A stretch of DNA of 64,000 nucleotides from contig JANCRA010000007.1 in assembly GCA_024362935.1 (NCBI GenBank), positions 9,922,503-9,986,502 of the forward strand. Direction: 5' to 3'. The position numbers and the translations under genes are program-made. Origin of the DNA: Setophaga petechia (taxonomy: Eukaryota; Chordata; Aves; Passeriformes; Parulidae). The notes under the pieces were generated by a model that was not told the DNA's origin, searched no databases, and saw only the letters and a list, made by a program, of their open reading frames with translations. Of the stretch, positions 1-13,000 are shown in pieces (position 1 is the first letter of the stretch; the number at the start of each line of letters is the position of its first letter).

Positions 1-2759
1 AAGCACAATTTCCATAACAGTGGTCACACAGATCCTACAAAGCAGAAAGAACCTTTTATATAGCTCTTGGATCTAGACACCATATTGCCACACCAGGCTT
101 TACTGAGAGACAGTTCACAAAGCATATCAGAGGATTTCTAAATTAGTTCCCTAATTTCATATTACACAGCTGGTGCAACAAAGCTTTCAGAAGAAAATAC
201 AAAAAACTTTCCTAATAAAAAAAAAAGGTTTCCCAATAGTAAAATAAAAGTATATAATATTCTCAAATAACCATTGCTAGTCATGAAGCCTATGCAAAAA
301 TGGCTCAGTTCCTTATGCACTTAGTTCCAGCAGATTTTCATTTGCCTTTTTTAAACTCTTTAGCAAGTTCAGTTAAAACTCTGTTATTCAATGAACATAT
401 ATTTTTAAAAAATCTTCAGGCTTCTGGCATGTGTGGCAAACACATGCTTTAAAAAAAAGGCATGACTCTACCCACATGAGCCGTGTGCTGGACTACCTCC
501 TAGGCAGAAAGGAGAATGGACTTGCTCAGGGAGGCCCAGCAGCAAAGCCTTGCATCCCCCAGGGAAACATTGATTCTGTACTAGGAAATCTGTGGAGTCC
601 TAGACTAACTGTAAAAAGGTTTTATAGTCACAGACCCAGATATTAGAAACCCAGTGTCTTCCATGAAATTGTCCCTTATTTGGTTTTCTTGCATAAAAAT
701 ACTGTGTAATTTAAAGGACTTTACCTCCAGAGGAAAAAAAATAATATTTCAGGCTTGTCGCTTAAATGCAACATTTAAAGACAATACTAATACAAGGATG
801 TTTGGAAGGAAAATTCTGAGTATTTATCCATAAATCCTCAACCTAATCTTGTTGGCGTGAGTACTCCCTCTGTAAAGGAATAAATTATGCAAAATTAATT
901 TTTTAATGGTAGCTTTATGAGGTTTATGTTCAAAATCTCTATCCAAACAGATCTTTGACAGAATTTACACGTTGAAGTCCAAACTAGTATTCTTTGAAAT
1001 GGAATATTCTATATAATCAGATGTTTCCATGTAGAGACACACATATCTAAGGTACAGTAATTCAGAACCAACCTTAGATCTTAAACACCTGGAATCCAGC
1101 AGTGTTTGCCTCCAGAGTTCTGATTCGTCTCTAGTGGTGGCAGATATACAATCAGGACATTTCATAGCTGCCTTTCAAAACCTTATCAGAACCCCACAGT
1201 TCAGTAGCCTTAAAATAAATAGTGCATCATCAGCTAAGTATTGAAATAAGCATTTCACCACTACGCATCATCAGCCTCATTTCAGTGCAGGGTAGGTCAT
1301 CAACATTTTGACTCAGCCCAATTTCAGCAGCACTTAATGCATAAGTGCCACATACCCTAGATTAGTTTCACATGGAGATTCTGCATCAGGAATGACAGGC
1401 ACAACCTCGGTGGAGACACCTGGGGCTCAGACAGGATGTTCCAGAGAGATGTCAGTGCTGTCAGGAGAAAGAAAAAAGTGAGGTGCAAAAGGAACACCAT
1501 GGTCATGTACCTTGGCCAGTTTTTAATGCAGAACACTTGGAGTTTTGCCTGACATTCCATAGGACACTTCCTAACACACATGGTGAGTTTGAAATCCTAG
1601 GCTAGTAACTAACTAGAATTAGTAATATTTTTTTAAGTGATAAAGTTTAGTTCTTCTTTAATTCTTAGGTAATATTGTGTTCTAGTATTTTTAGGAGGTC
1701 TGGCATTGACAGCAATGCAGTCGTGAGTGAATTTGAAGTCTTTCAGCATCTGTGCATTCTTTCCCCCTTTCTGAAATGGAAATGATAATACTTCTAGTTC
1801 TAATCATGTTAATTCCTATTTCAAAAGTGCCTGGCTTTAAAAATACAGATAACAATTTTTCCTTTAAGTTTTTTCCCTTTACTCCTATATTACTTCATGG
1901 TTGATAGGTTTACAATATAATTTTAATTATTTTCCAGGCTAACTTTATCTGTTTCAAGTTAAATCACCATCATTGGTGACCATCCATTTACCTCAATTGA
2001 AATAATTTTCCAGTAGTGTTTCCATCTTTAAAGGTCCGTTTTTCCTATTCCCCATTCCCAAGAACAGGTCACCACCTAACTACACACACAGACACATATT
2101 GCATGATCAGCTGATGTTAAAAGGCAAAAAAATTCACTTTGTTGCAATGTATTTTTTGAGAAACATTCTTCAGAGTTCAAAAACCAAACCAAAACAACAA
2201 ACAGAACAAAGAGGGCTCTGTCCAAAACAGCACCTGAAAGAATATTACTGAAACCAAGTTGGAACTCTTTTAGTGCATTTCTATTCATGCTATTACCAGG
2301 CTAGCACAGGATGAACATGATTATAGTGGCACTGCATGGCCAGCAGGTAGATGTGAAATCTGAGCCAGTGCCCTGGCTGCTCTGCTGGCCCTGAGCCTGT
2401 TCCAGTTACTTACTGACTCACTAAAATTCAGGGACACCTAGGGGGAAAAACAAAAGTTTAGCACATTTCCCTTTGAATCTATGTATTATCTTTCTAAAGG
2501 AGTGCTGAGCTATCAAACAGCTATCAAACTCCTGGGCAGCAGTGGCCATCAGCACCTCAGGAAAGACCAGCTGAATACAGTTTTGAAAAGAGCACACTTC
2601 ACAAGCCACCACCAGAGTACAGCAAAATAATCAACTAACATTTCATCTCCTCTCTCAAGGCAGATGGTGAAACTGCTCTTAGCATATATATGCCTTCCTG
2701 CACCTGCCCCCTGTATTCTAGGTATGGATTTAGAATAATCCAAGGGACATTTCATCTAA

Positions 2760-2900
2760 TTATCTCTTTCTAGTGATGGATGAGAATCAGATGTCCTGTA
2801 ATAATGCCGCTATTATTAGCTTGATTGGCTGCCTTTGATACTCTCACAAAAGCATGCAGGTTATCTCTAATCTGATTTATCTTGTCCAGAAAATAAATTG
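2760..2900. promoter_or_regulatory. Candidate noncoding element with AT inverted repeat
   Basis: An inverted repeat TAATAAT/ATTATTA (2799-2805 and 2812-2818) surrounds GCCGCT, followed by GATTGGC (a CCAAT-box core in reverse) and several GATA/TTATC cores. No coding frame. A weak call from motif density alone. Confidence 0.2.
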
Positions 2901-5900
2901 ACTTCCTTAGAGTAGGAAGGCCTCAGAGTTGAGTCACCTACACACCTCATCAGGCAGCAATAGGGCCTGTCCTTCAGTGAGAAATCAAGCTCCAGTAAAG
3001 CATTTCACTCTCTCAGTTCTTCCCCCAGCTGGCAGGAAGGTAGAAGAGAAGTGGGTACAAGCTGAATAAGTTTTTAATGTCTAAAACTAAGCATAGTAAA
3101 CATATTATATTTACTTTTGGAACCAAATGTCATGTTGAAACTTTTTTTTTTATGCAGTGCCAGTGAAATGATCTGGCCTGATTTATCTGTATCTTTTCCC
3201 TATCCCCTCCCAAAAATACTCCATGACATCTCATCACACAGATTCAGTTAAATCAGTCATACATTTTCAGGGTGAGAATTAAAAACAAAATGTAAAAACA
3301 GAGTGAAAGATAAAGACTTTGATGCAGTTTAGCTTTTCAGAGGTTTCATATTTTCACTTTAGATGATATTCCTGCCAATTGTCATGGAATTGGCCTTTTT
3401 TTTTTTTCTACTTGAGATTTCACATCTCCAGTTTGAAATGGTTGACAAGGGGTCTGGGGAGGAAACACAGATGTCAGTGTTTCTTGTGTACTAACACATA
3501 TCAGCTTTACAGCTATACCTCATCCCAACTGCATGGTTTACCTTCAGACTACAGCCCAGGCTGTGCTGGAACACAGATGCAGGTGAACAAGAGACAGGCA
3601 CCTTTCAGGTGAAACTAAGGGAGTCACAGAGCACTGCTAGAAGAGAGAGGTGGCTGTGCTCCTCCAAGAAAAGGGACCAAGTTGTTGAGTTAATTTCAGC
3701 AACAGCCTGCTCAGCTTTTCCTACCATCTGTATTTTGAAGGCAGACTTTCCCGTTGTTACCTACACTTTCATCACCTCGAGGCTGAGGTTGTTACCAACA
3801 CATCCCAGATGGAACTCCATCTGAGGAGTGTGGCATGACTGGAGCAGGGATAGATACTCCACTGCCATGTGCTGATGTCAGTGCACAAGTGACAGCTCTG
3901 ACTGAACTCATCTAGCAGCTGAAGTTGAAGGCGCTGATTAAGACCTGCACTGCCTTACATGGCAAAAGCCCATCCCTCCAAAGAAATTATTTTAGCCTAT
4001 CTGCCACGTTCTTACAACTGTGGTGAGCCAAGACAAGCAGGTTGAATGCTGCTTCCACGACCACCACAGGTGTTTGCCCCTGTGGACCAGGCATCCTTCA
4101 AAACTGTCCTTTTGCCCTAAGGAATTTCTGGGTGAATTGCAGAAGACAACAAAGTATTAGGACTTCTGGCAAATGAAGTTTACATTTTCCAGAATAAAAG
4201 AAAGGTACAACGGAGTTTAAGTACTTGCTGTTTGCATTTTAAATCTAAAATAAATTAGAATGCCTTAAACTGTGTCCACTGCTAACATCCAATTTAGATG
4301 CATTTTAACACATTCTTCTGGGAGTTTTAGCAACATATAAACTTCTCAGAAACTCAAATCTGTTCTTTTATACAGAATTATTTCAAGAAAATCTTGCAGC
4401 AATGCATCTGGTTCATCTGCTCCCTTCCTGGTAAATACCAGGCCCTTTTTATAAATAGAGACATTTTGGATGGAAGGCTGAGAAGCTGCAGTACAACAGT
4501 GCCATCGCCTGTCTGCAAAAGTCATTGTCTCTCTCTCGGGAAAGCCGAGGACGGAAAGGCTCCACCTGTGCCTGCTGTACCGACATGGAAGGGAACCCGA
4601 GAGCAGCAGCACAAGTGCCACGTGCTTCGTGGGAATTCCTCACTAAAAGCCAGGTTTCTTTCGAGCTAGTGCCATCGACTTTGTGTCAAAATAAATTGCA
4701 AAGCATTCCAGAAATTATACATTGAAACTCAGTTTTCATATTCTCCAGCATGCAGTCTGGGGGAGGGAAAGCATTTTGCATCTTTTTGTAGTAAGCAGAA
4801 AGGAGGAAATTCCCACTCACTTGTAGACATCCCTGAAGAAAATCTGTTCATCTATTCCACTGCTTTGCATGTCCACTTCTGTTTCTACTGGAAGCAAGAA
4901 GCACCAAATGTCCACCCAAACGCTGCACCAGCTCTAGCACCCCACAGCTCAACATCCAGAGTTAAAAACCCACGTTAGAATGAAATATTGCAACACAAAC
5001 ATGTCCAAAGGCATTTGAAGGGAAAGCGAGCAGAGGTATGCTCAAAAGTATTTCTCCACAGAATTTTGGATGCTGTTGTGTATCCAATTAGCATTTTTCA
5101 TTTACAGGACTGCTGTGGGGGCTTACATGGACTAAGAGCATGTACAAGACACATTTACTCTGAACCCTTCTTTTTTTTGGTCTCTTCTAGATGCTTTCAC
5201 CCTGTCCATGGTATCAGAACAAGAAGAAGAAACTGAAATTAAGCAACAAGTTGACCATGTCAATAGTTACAGTCACCAATTCCCTGCATTTAGCAGGAAA
5301 AATTCAAGCTAATAATCCTTTGCTAGCACTAGGAACAATCTTAGTTCCTGTCTACAAGTATCATCTCCTCTGAAGGTTTAAGAGAAAATTCCCAACAAAC
5401 AAAAAAATCCCCATGCTGCACAATTAACATATTGCATCATTAGTGCTAATTTTTTAACCATCTCTCAGTTAAATGCAAGTAAAGCCAGAGCTATTTGTTC
5501 AATCTACTCCAGTCTCTTCTGTTTACAGAATAGAGCTAAATCAGTCCTGCAGACCAGGAGCAGGCCTCCCTTCTAACCAGGGGGAAGCCTTTATCTCTCA
5601 CCTGCTATCGATCCTCTCCTACAGGCTACAATAAGATTACTTTAAAGAAAAGTTAAATCACAAATGTCAGAGGTTTCCCCTGATTACCCTGTTTCAATCA
5701 CAGTTCAAACCCATCTTTAAAACAGCTGTAACCCGATTTGTTGTGTTTTCTCATATCAACTTTATTATGGTGACTCTGACTGAATAGGTCCAGGGAATCA
5801 GAGCCTTTTAAATCACTGAAGTCCAAAGTATTGCCTCTTACAATTAGTCCTTTGGGAAACTGCTACTGCAACCTAACTGCAGATTTTTTAGTTCTTATGC

Positions 5901-6529
5901 AGCTGCCCTGTGATTCCTTTGCTTCACTGCAATAAATAAATTCAGTGACCTTCTATCTTGTTTTTTCTACACCCACATTGTGCCTCCTTCTGTGGACCAG
6001 TGATGGGACTTCACTGGGACCTGGTCATCCTGGCCAAACCAGGTCACACATGGCCTTTTCAGGGCAACAGAAGAAAAGCCTACAAGGAAAAGCAGAAAAG
6101 AAGCCTTACCCTTTCCTCACTGCTGTCCCAAGAACACTTTCAAGAACCTTCAGCTTTCTTCTTGGTGGCTGTGGGGTCTTGTATTCAAACAATCTTCTAG
6201 ATAATCACCCTGCATGACAGGTTCAGCTTACTATTAATGTTCCCGTTCCAATCTGCAGCTGTTATTAGCTCAAAGTTCATAAACTGATTCCATGGGGAAT
6301 ATGATAAAAATGACAGACACATTGCCTGAAATATTTTATTTCTTATTTTCATAAGCCTGAAATATTTTATTAGAATCCTATCTATATTAGAAGCTGAGCC
6401 TGATGGCTATCTAATATCTGAGCTTCTACTAAGCAAGTCAGCTTCCACTATGTTGTGAACAGGTTATTATAATAAAAACTAATTTGCTAGAGACTTTTCA
6501 AAAAATAAATCAGGGGGCACAGGACACAA

Positions 6530-6563
6530 TACAAAAATAAAAAAATAAAAAAACAAAATAAAA
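6530..6563 (+). repeat. A-rich low-complexity tract
   Basis: A runs broken by single T or C (AAAAATAAAAAAATAAAAAA type). No retrogene is recognised immediately upstream, so it is probably simple low-complexity sequence. Confidence 0.8.
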
Positions 6564-6922
6564 TCTAATCTCTGAAGTTAATAGATTGTCAGCACAAAGT
6601 AGTTAACTTCATCTTAGACATATCTGGACATCTGTATGGGTTTTGAAGATTGATGTGATCTCTTCCTCCTCAAGTATTTTGCAATTACCTTGATTTAACT
6701 GTGTGTGGCTAACAACTGTTTTTAACTCTCGTAAAAGGGGGAAGTCGCAGACAGTAAGATAAGACCAACCTACCCAAATAAAGAGAAATCAATGACCAGT
6801 ATCACATAAGCAAAAAACCCCAGTTACAGACAAGCTGATATGACTGAGCATTAGCTATGTGACCTATCCCAAAGAAACAAGTTCATCAGTTATAACCTAA
6901 TGAAGAAATATTGCTATGGGAG

Positions 6923-6938
6923 TCACCAGGTGGTGCTG
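6923..6938 (+). promoter_or_regulatory. CTCF-like motif
   Basis: TCACCAGGTGGTGCTG resembles the CTCF core CCASYAGRTGGCRCT with two changes. It is isolated in AT-rich DNA just before a short tandem duplication. Confidence 0.25.
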
Positions 6939-6960
6939 TTAAAAGTGCACATTTTACTAG

Positions 6961-7021
6961 AGAAATTATGTCTATTCTTTGAAGAAATTATGTTCTATCT
7001 TTGAAGAGATACTGTGCTATT
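6961..7021. repeat. 22-bp tandem duplication, ~2.8 copies
   Basis: The unit AGAAATTATGTCTATTCTTT plus GA occurs at 6961-6982 and again with two shifts at 6983-7004. A degenerate partial third copy (AGAGATACTGTGCTATT) follows. This is a small local duplication. Confidence 0.75.
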
Positions 7022-10000
7022 AACCTCTCTGTCTGTTTAGGTGTAATCTTGGAGCAGAATTATCCTGGGAAGAAACAGTCTGTATTTGACTATCTGACCA
7101 AATCTCCCAAGAGATAGTTCCTCATGCCATACTCCTGAGATCCTCTACTCCTACACTGAATTTATAGGAAGCCTCACTTAATTTATACTAAGAAAATACA
7201 CGGATTTTGCCACTAACATAGGGAAAATTGACTTATGCAGCCCTAGCTCCAGAATAAACCAAAGGACAAGATTAAACCCAAAATATGCCCTGGATCTAAG
7301 AGACAGCAAATCATTTCCACCAGGTGATCAGAATTACGTGGTTAGTTCTGAGACTTTCCTCTTTGTGTGAGGAATATGCCTACTTGGTGGTTATTAAACA
7401 AGGGAAACACCGTCAGTTAAGATATGGAATCAAAATTTTTACACCTTACAATCAATAACACAAGCAGCCTAAGCACTGCCCTCACTGAAGACAACATAAA
7501 ACTAAGGCCTGCCTGGAGATGTAACCTTTCTTATCTCAGTATTGTGAGTTATGGTGTGCCTAAAACAATTATCCTGGTAAAGGCATGGAAGGACTTTATT
7601 GCTGTCCAATTAACATTCTCAGAAAAAACTCTTTCCAAAACAGCTTATTTTCTTTCTACTCCACAGGAATAGAGCCCCAAACACCTGGAGTGGTACAAGT
7701 GTGACATTTGGAACCAGGATCATGAAAAATCTTCTTTGATGTCTTTTGTGGTAAAATTAATATACGTGACACTGCTAAAAAAAATATTCTAAAGAACTTC
7801 ACCGTTTTAGCAAACTGGAGAAACATTTCAGAAGAGAAAGTAAATGCAGAGCATCTTACAACAGAAAAGGTAAAAAGCAGAATATCTTCCAGCAGATTCC
7901 TTGCTATATATTTATTGCTGTTATTTGAAAAGTAAAGAAAAGTATTTCCTAAGGAACCATTCATATGAATTTTATATAGGCAATTCATTTTCACACTCTT
8001 TTGGTTTTTGGTAGGATACTGTTATTTTTGCACTGGGTAGAACAAGGTCTACCTCAAGCCATTTCTCAAACAGTGAGATTTCCTTCAAAGCTAAAGCAGT
8101 CTTGCTGGCAGAGACCTTCACCTTCAAAAGATGACAAGATAAAGCCAGCACAATGGAAGAGAAAAATATCCTGTGAGTATGGCATGTGCCTCTCTGTGTT
8201 TCATCTTTAAAATACTTGTATCATGCTAGCAGTGACAGATTCCTCTCCAGGAAAGAAGGAGTTCTTACTGCAGAATCTACTGGAAGGATGAAGAAAAGGA
8301 AAAAATTTAATTTTCTATTTTTTTAATTAAAAAAAAAATCCTACTCTCCACTACCAGGAAGTAGGCAGAATATTTAAAACTGCATCACAGAATATGTCAA
8401 TTTAGATTCAATTACCAAACACCAGCCCCTCACAGCAGTCACATTATTCTCATGTAAAGTGCCACAGGATCTTTCAAGGCTTTATATGAAAGGTCAAGGA
8501 TTTAACTGCACATTTTCTAGACATAAAGGTGTATTATAATAAAGGTAGAAAAAACAAACAAACCTCCCCAACTGGCATCCAAACTTTTTTGTTAATCTTT
8601 AATGTCACAATTTTTCAAGATCAGTATCTGTCAGCCCCAACTGGAAATAGTTACAGATCCTAAAAATCATCAAGTTTGCAAGTAGCTGCTTTTTGTTATC
8701 ATTACAGATACTAGCATGGAGTTACAGCTGTGCTTCACTGTCTCAGCCAGCACTCCAAGCATGTCCCTTCTGCTGAGGCCAGTGGCACTGTTGTTCCCCA
8801 TCCTATGCCAACAACAGGAGTCTGGGCCTGCTTCAGATTTAGGAAACTCTAGATGAGCATAAAAACTCTCTGGGTTAGAGGAGATACTTTAATATTGTTT
8901 TAATTTTTTTTTATTATAACAAGGCAAAGGGACAGAGATTTGAAAAAAAAAATAAAGGAAAAAAAACCCCCATGTAATTTATTTCCTAAAATCTTCTTTA
9001 GATTTTCTTTAAAATGCCATACAAATCACAGTCTTTTTAAACATAGGCTCCCCGCCTGCTCACTACTAGCATTTAATTAATGTACTTCACAGTTTGCTGC
9101 TTGAACTTCTCAGCAAGTTGTAGCTTTACTTTCAGCCTCTCTGTCGACTACCTTTCATGCCAACAACAGCTCCCTTCTTTCCAGTTAACCTCATTAAGGC
9201 AAATTTAAACATAGCTCCATGCTCAGACATTAGGTCAACCTGCTCAGCAGATCCAAACAACAGGGGCCATTACAACCACACCTGGATTAACAACTCCAGC
9301 AGTAACTGCACCAGAAAAGGGTAGGTCATCTTCATTTTTTTATTGCGCCAAAGCAAAATTTCAGCCCACTACTTAAGTGATTTTTAAAAGAGCAACATAC
9401 ACAACACTGGATGATAAAAATTAATTTCCAAGGGTCCAGTGAGAAGTTTTCATGCAGGAAAGAGCTTGAGAACACATGCCCTTAAGAAATCTTCTCCAGC
9501 AGGTCAATTTTAAGAAAAAAATTGTTCTTGCAAGAGCAAGAACATTCTGCAAGAACTGTTGTCCTACCTCCTACCTGATAATAAATAACTTCAGATGGTA
9601 GTAAAAGAGCCTAAGGGTCCAATATTGAAGATCTCAGATCCTCAAAATAAAGAAAAACATTTAAAAAGGAGGAAAGGACATTGCTCTCTTCTCCCTTCTT
9701 GCCTGGAAACATCCAAGCCACAGACAGAACACAATAACCTATCCCTCAACTAGGGGCTGCCTCTAACTGGGGAGCTGTAATTCTTTTTCAGTGGTTACAT
9801 TCTTCAAGGAAAGAACAGCCCATTACGGCAAAGCACTGAAACAGCCCATTGTTCTCCTTTTACTGTCTACAATCCCGGTTCACTGCCAAATCACTTCCTC
9901 AGGAGTGCAAACAGCCTGGCTGCTGACTGTACTGGCACACCTGGGATAATTAAATACTTGATATCAACCCATACTTTCAGACCACTCCATGGTCCACAGA

Positions 10001-13000
10001 ATAAAGTCAAAGTCACTAAACTTTTCAATAGATGTGATGGGGACTAAATGGCGACTTTCTAGTGCATGCCCAGACTTTAAAAGTTACAAAAGTAAGAAAT
10101 CCTATGTTCATATAATGTTAAACTGATGTTTCTAAAGTCCAGATACATCTAATTGCTAATGAAAATACATTTTCCCCCACAGATGGGGGGAAGAAAAAGA
10201 ATCCAAGCACCAGCCAAACCGCAAAGTCTACCACCCCTCTCTGTCCTAAGGAAAAACATATCCCATTAAGCTCTGTAACCTAGAATGCTGATTTTTATAC
10301 TACTCTTAAGGATAAAAAAAAATAGCATAAAGCACTTAAATACTCTTTGAAGCCTTCATTTGTACCACTTACCATAAAGTGTAGTACACAGTGTTGTATC
10401 AATACTGTTTTCCTTCCATTTTGAACAAAATGAATCCCCAAGCGTCTCTTAAAAGGTTCTCAATGCACTCAATCACTCTCACATGCACACGAGTTTCAAA
10501 GCTGCCATTCCGTGTGCCAATTTCATGTATTGATCTAACACTTTGTGCAGCCTACTCTGGCATTTACCTCAATTTTCAGTCCTTGCAATAACTCCTGGAA
10601 ACTGAGTGAAAAATAACTCTGCTATGGCTTTAGAGCATACAGCCTAAGATCCAATATTTAAATTCACATGGCAATAAGACCAAAAGCCCTGGAAATCTCT
10701 CTTCATTTTGGTAGAGCCACCTTCAGATGCTGATGTCCCTGAGCACAACTGAAAGCAACAACTGCAGCTGTTATTTTTCTCTCAAACCACGCCATGAACA
10801 AAGAAAGTCCTTCCACGTTCCCCATCTTCTCTGTAGTTCTCCAAAACACACCAGTGTGCAGTGTAAGTATTGATCCTGCAAGGTTTGTGAAATTCATGTT
10901 ACTTCAGGCAACAGAGGAGGGTGGGAAAAGCAATGCAGAAAACAAGGCAATGATTACTATTTCTTTCTTACTCCCTTCAAACCCTCAGAATTAAGAATCC
11001 CTAAGAAACCCAACTCATTAAGTGTTCCATTCACACCAAAAATCCCCATAAAAATCTGCTTGCCAAGTTGTGAATAACTGTACATAATACACTTCTTAAA
11101 GAAGCCTGTAGTCAGGTGATGGGAACCTGTACTCTCAGAGGTGGTTTTCTACTTCACAAGAAAAAAAAGAAGTCGAAATGCCACATTGATACTGGCACAT
11201 ATACAATATGTTAATTTCCATGCAACTTATTTTATATCTCAATAGCAATATGCAAACATTGGAAAAATTTCACCCCTGCTGAAAACACTGCTAAGCACTT
11301 CTTGTACACCTGCAGTATTTATCCTGCCAGTAAAGAAACTGCCTTTGCTAAGGAGTTTTAGATCTATGTACAAGTCATGATAATCAAGTTACTGGAATTG
11401 AAAACTCTTTTCTAGCAGTAAATGCAAAAAGACAATTGAGTTTCCAAGCAACGATTCTGCTAACTGAGACTCACAGATGCTGAGCAGGAAGGCTGAGAAA
11501 CTGCAAGATACAACATATGCTAACAAAAAGCCCCTACTTAAGCAACCATAAACTGTATTTGCTTCTGCAATGGTAATGCAGAGCTGGGGCTTTATTTTAT
11601 ACACCACCCAATAATTTGTTTGTTTGGAGTTGGTTCGGTTTTCTTTCAGAGGTGTGCTGTAGTGCACTGCAGTTCCAGACTGACATGCTCCCAAATCAGC
11701 GTCCTTTCCTGTTTGTGGGACAGCCTTCCTCTGGACACAACTAACACTTAACTCCCTGACATGGCCTACCTCGCCAAAGCATCACAGCTAAAAGGGATGG
11801 GGTCCTCCAGCATCCAAACCAAGCTTTTCTAGTGCACTTATGGAATACATGATGTCTCTGAGATGCAGCTCTCTGATGTCTTTAAACTCTTCTCTTCCAC
11901 TTGACCTGACAACAATGTATAACCTGACTCCCCAGCTCAGTCCCATCACCTCAGCTGCTCCAATCACTTCCTCCTGTGAGGCTGCAGGCTGTCTCCTGCA
12001 GAAGCAGCTAACCTCCACAAGCTCCAAGTTATCCACAGCTCCTATGTGAAACATCCCACCTGCTGCAATCCTCCTGTATGGTCAGTGTTACACCCGGGCA
12101 CTGGGCACAACTGCTCCCCCTTAGGCAGCTTGAGAGCCTCTCATAACATACACTCTCTTTCTACAGAGTAGGTACTACAAAAATAGGAAATAAAACCCCA
12201 AACAAATCAGTCACAAATGCTTCGTTCACTTGTTTCAAATGAAAGCTATAAGAGATCAACCTTAATCTCTTAAAAATACCAAAAAAAAAAAACAAAAACA
12301 ACCAACTCCAAAAACAAACAAGCAAAACTCAAAACCAAGAAAACAACTCCTACTCCCCTGTCATTTTACCCTTTCTTTACACTTTTTTAATGAATCTAGA
12401 AGTGGAAGTTGTAACAGAACAGAAATGCAATGCAAAAGAAAGACCTTAAGTCAGATCTCCCAACAGGAGCTGTGCAGACACATATATACAGACCTTACCT
12501 CTGGGGATTACATCTTCACACCTCAGTTTTGCCCCAGACAAACTCTTCCTCAAAAATCAATAGGAGAGCACAATGCAGAAACTAAGACAATAAGGTTACA
12601 AAATATTCACTGTAAGTAAGGTGGAACTAGGGTTAATTTTTGCTTAGTTTTCTTCCCCACACTCCCACCTTTTCCTATTTTACAGAGGAAAAACACCTTG
12701 ACAGGAAAAAATAATTGCAACCCCCTCCAAGGTTCAGGTTTTCTCTCTGTTTTGGAATAAAAGAAGCCATGCTAGCTTAAGGCCAGACTGAAAAGCAGAG
12801 GGAAAGAAAATAAATAACATACCTCTGCTCACAGCACAGCAAACAGAATTTGAATTCTCCGCCTTTGAAACCATGAAGTAACTATAAATCCTGCTGGGAG
12901 AAGGCCATTTGCTGACAGAGATTGTAGACAGTGGGTGTTAAATTACTTACTCTCCATTGCCATGAATACAAATATATTGAGAATTACATTCCACAAAATA

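Larger units (their letters stand above)
1..6900. other. AT-rich intergenic DNA
   Basis: I see no exon, CR1, LTR or RNA gene. The open frames here are short (60-91 codons), occur equally on both strands and lack recognisable domains. The region around 4.5-4.65 kb is slightly richer in G+C but shows nothing identifiable. Confidence 0.6.
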
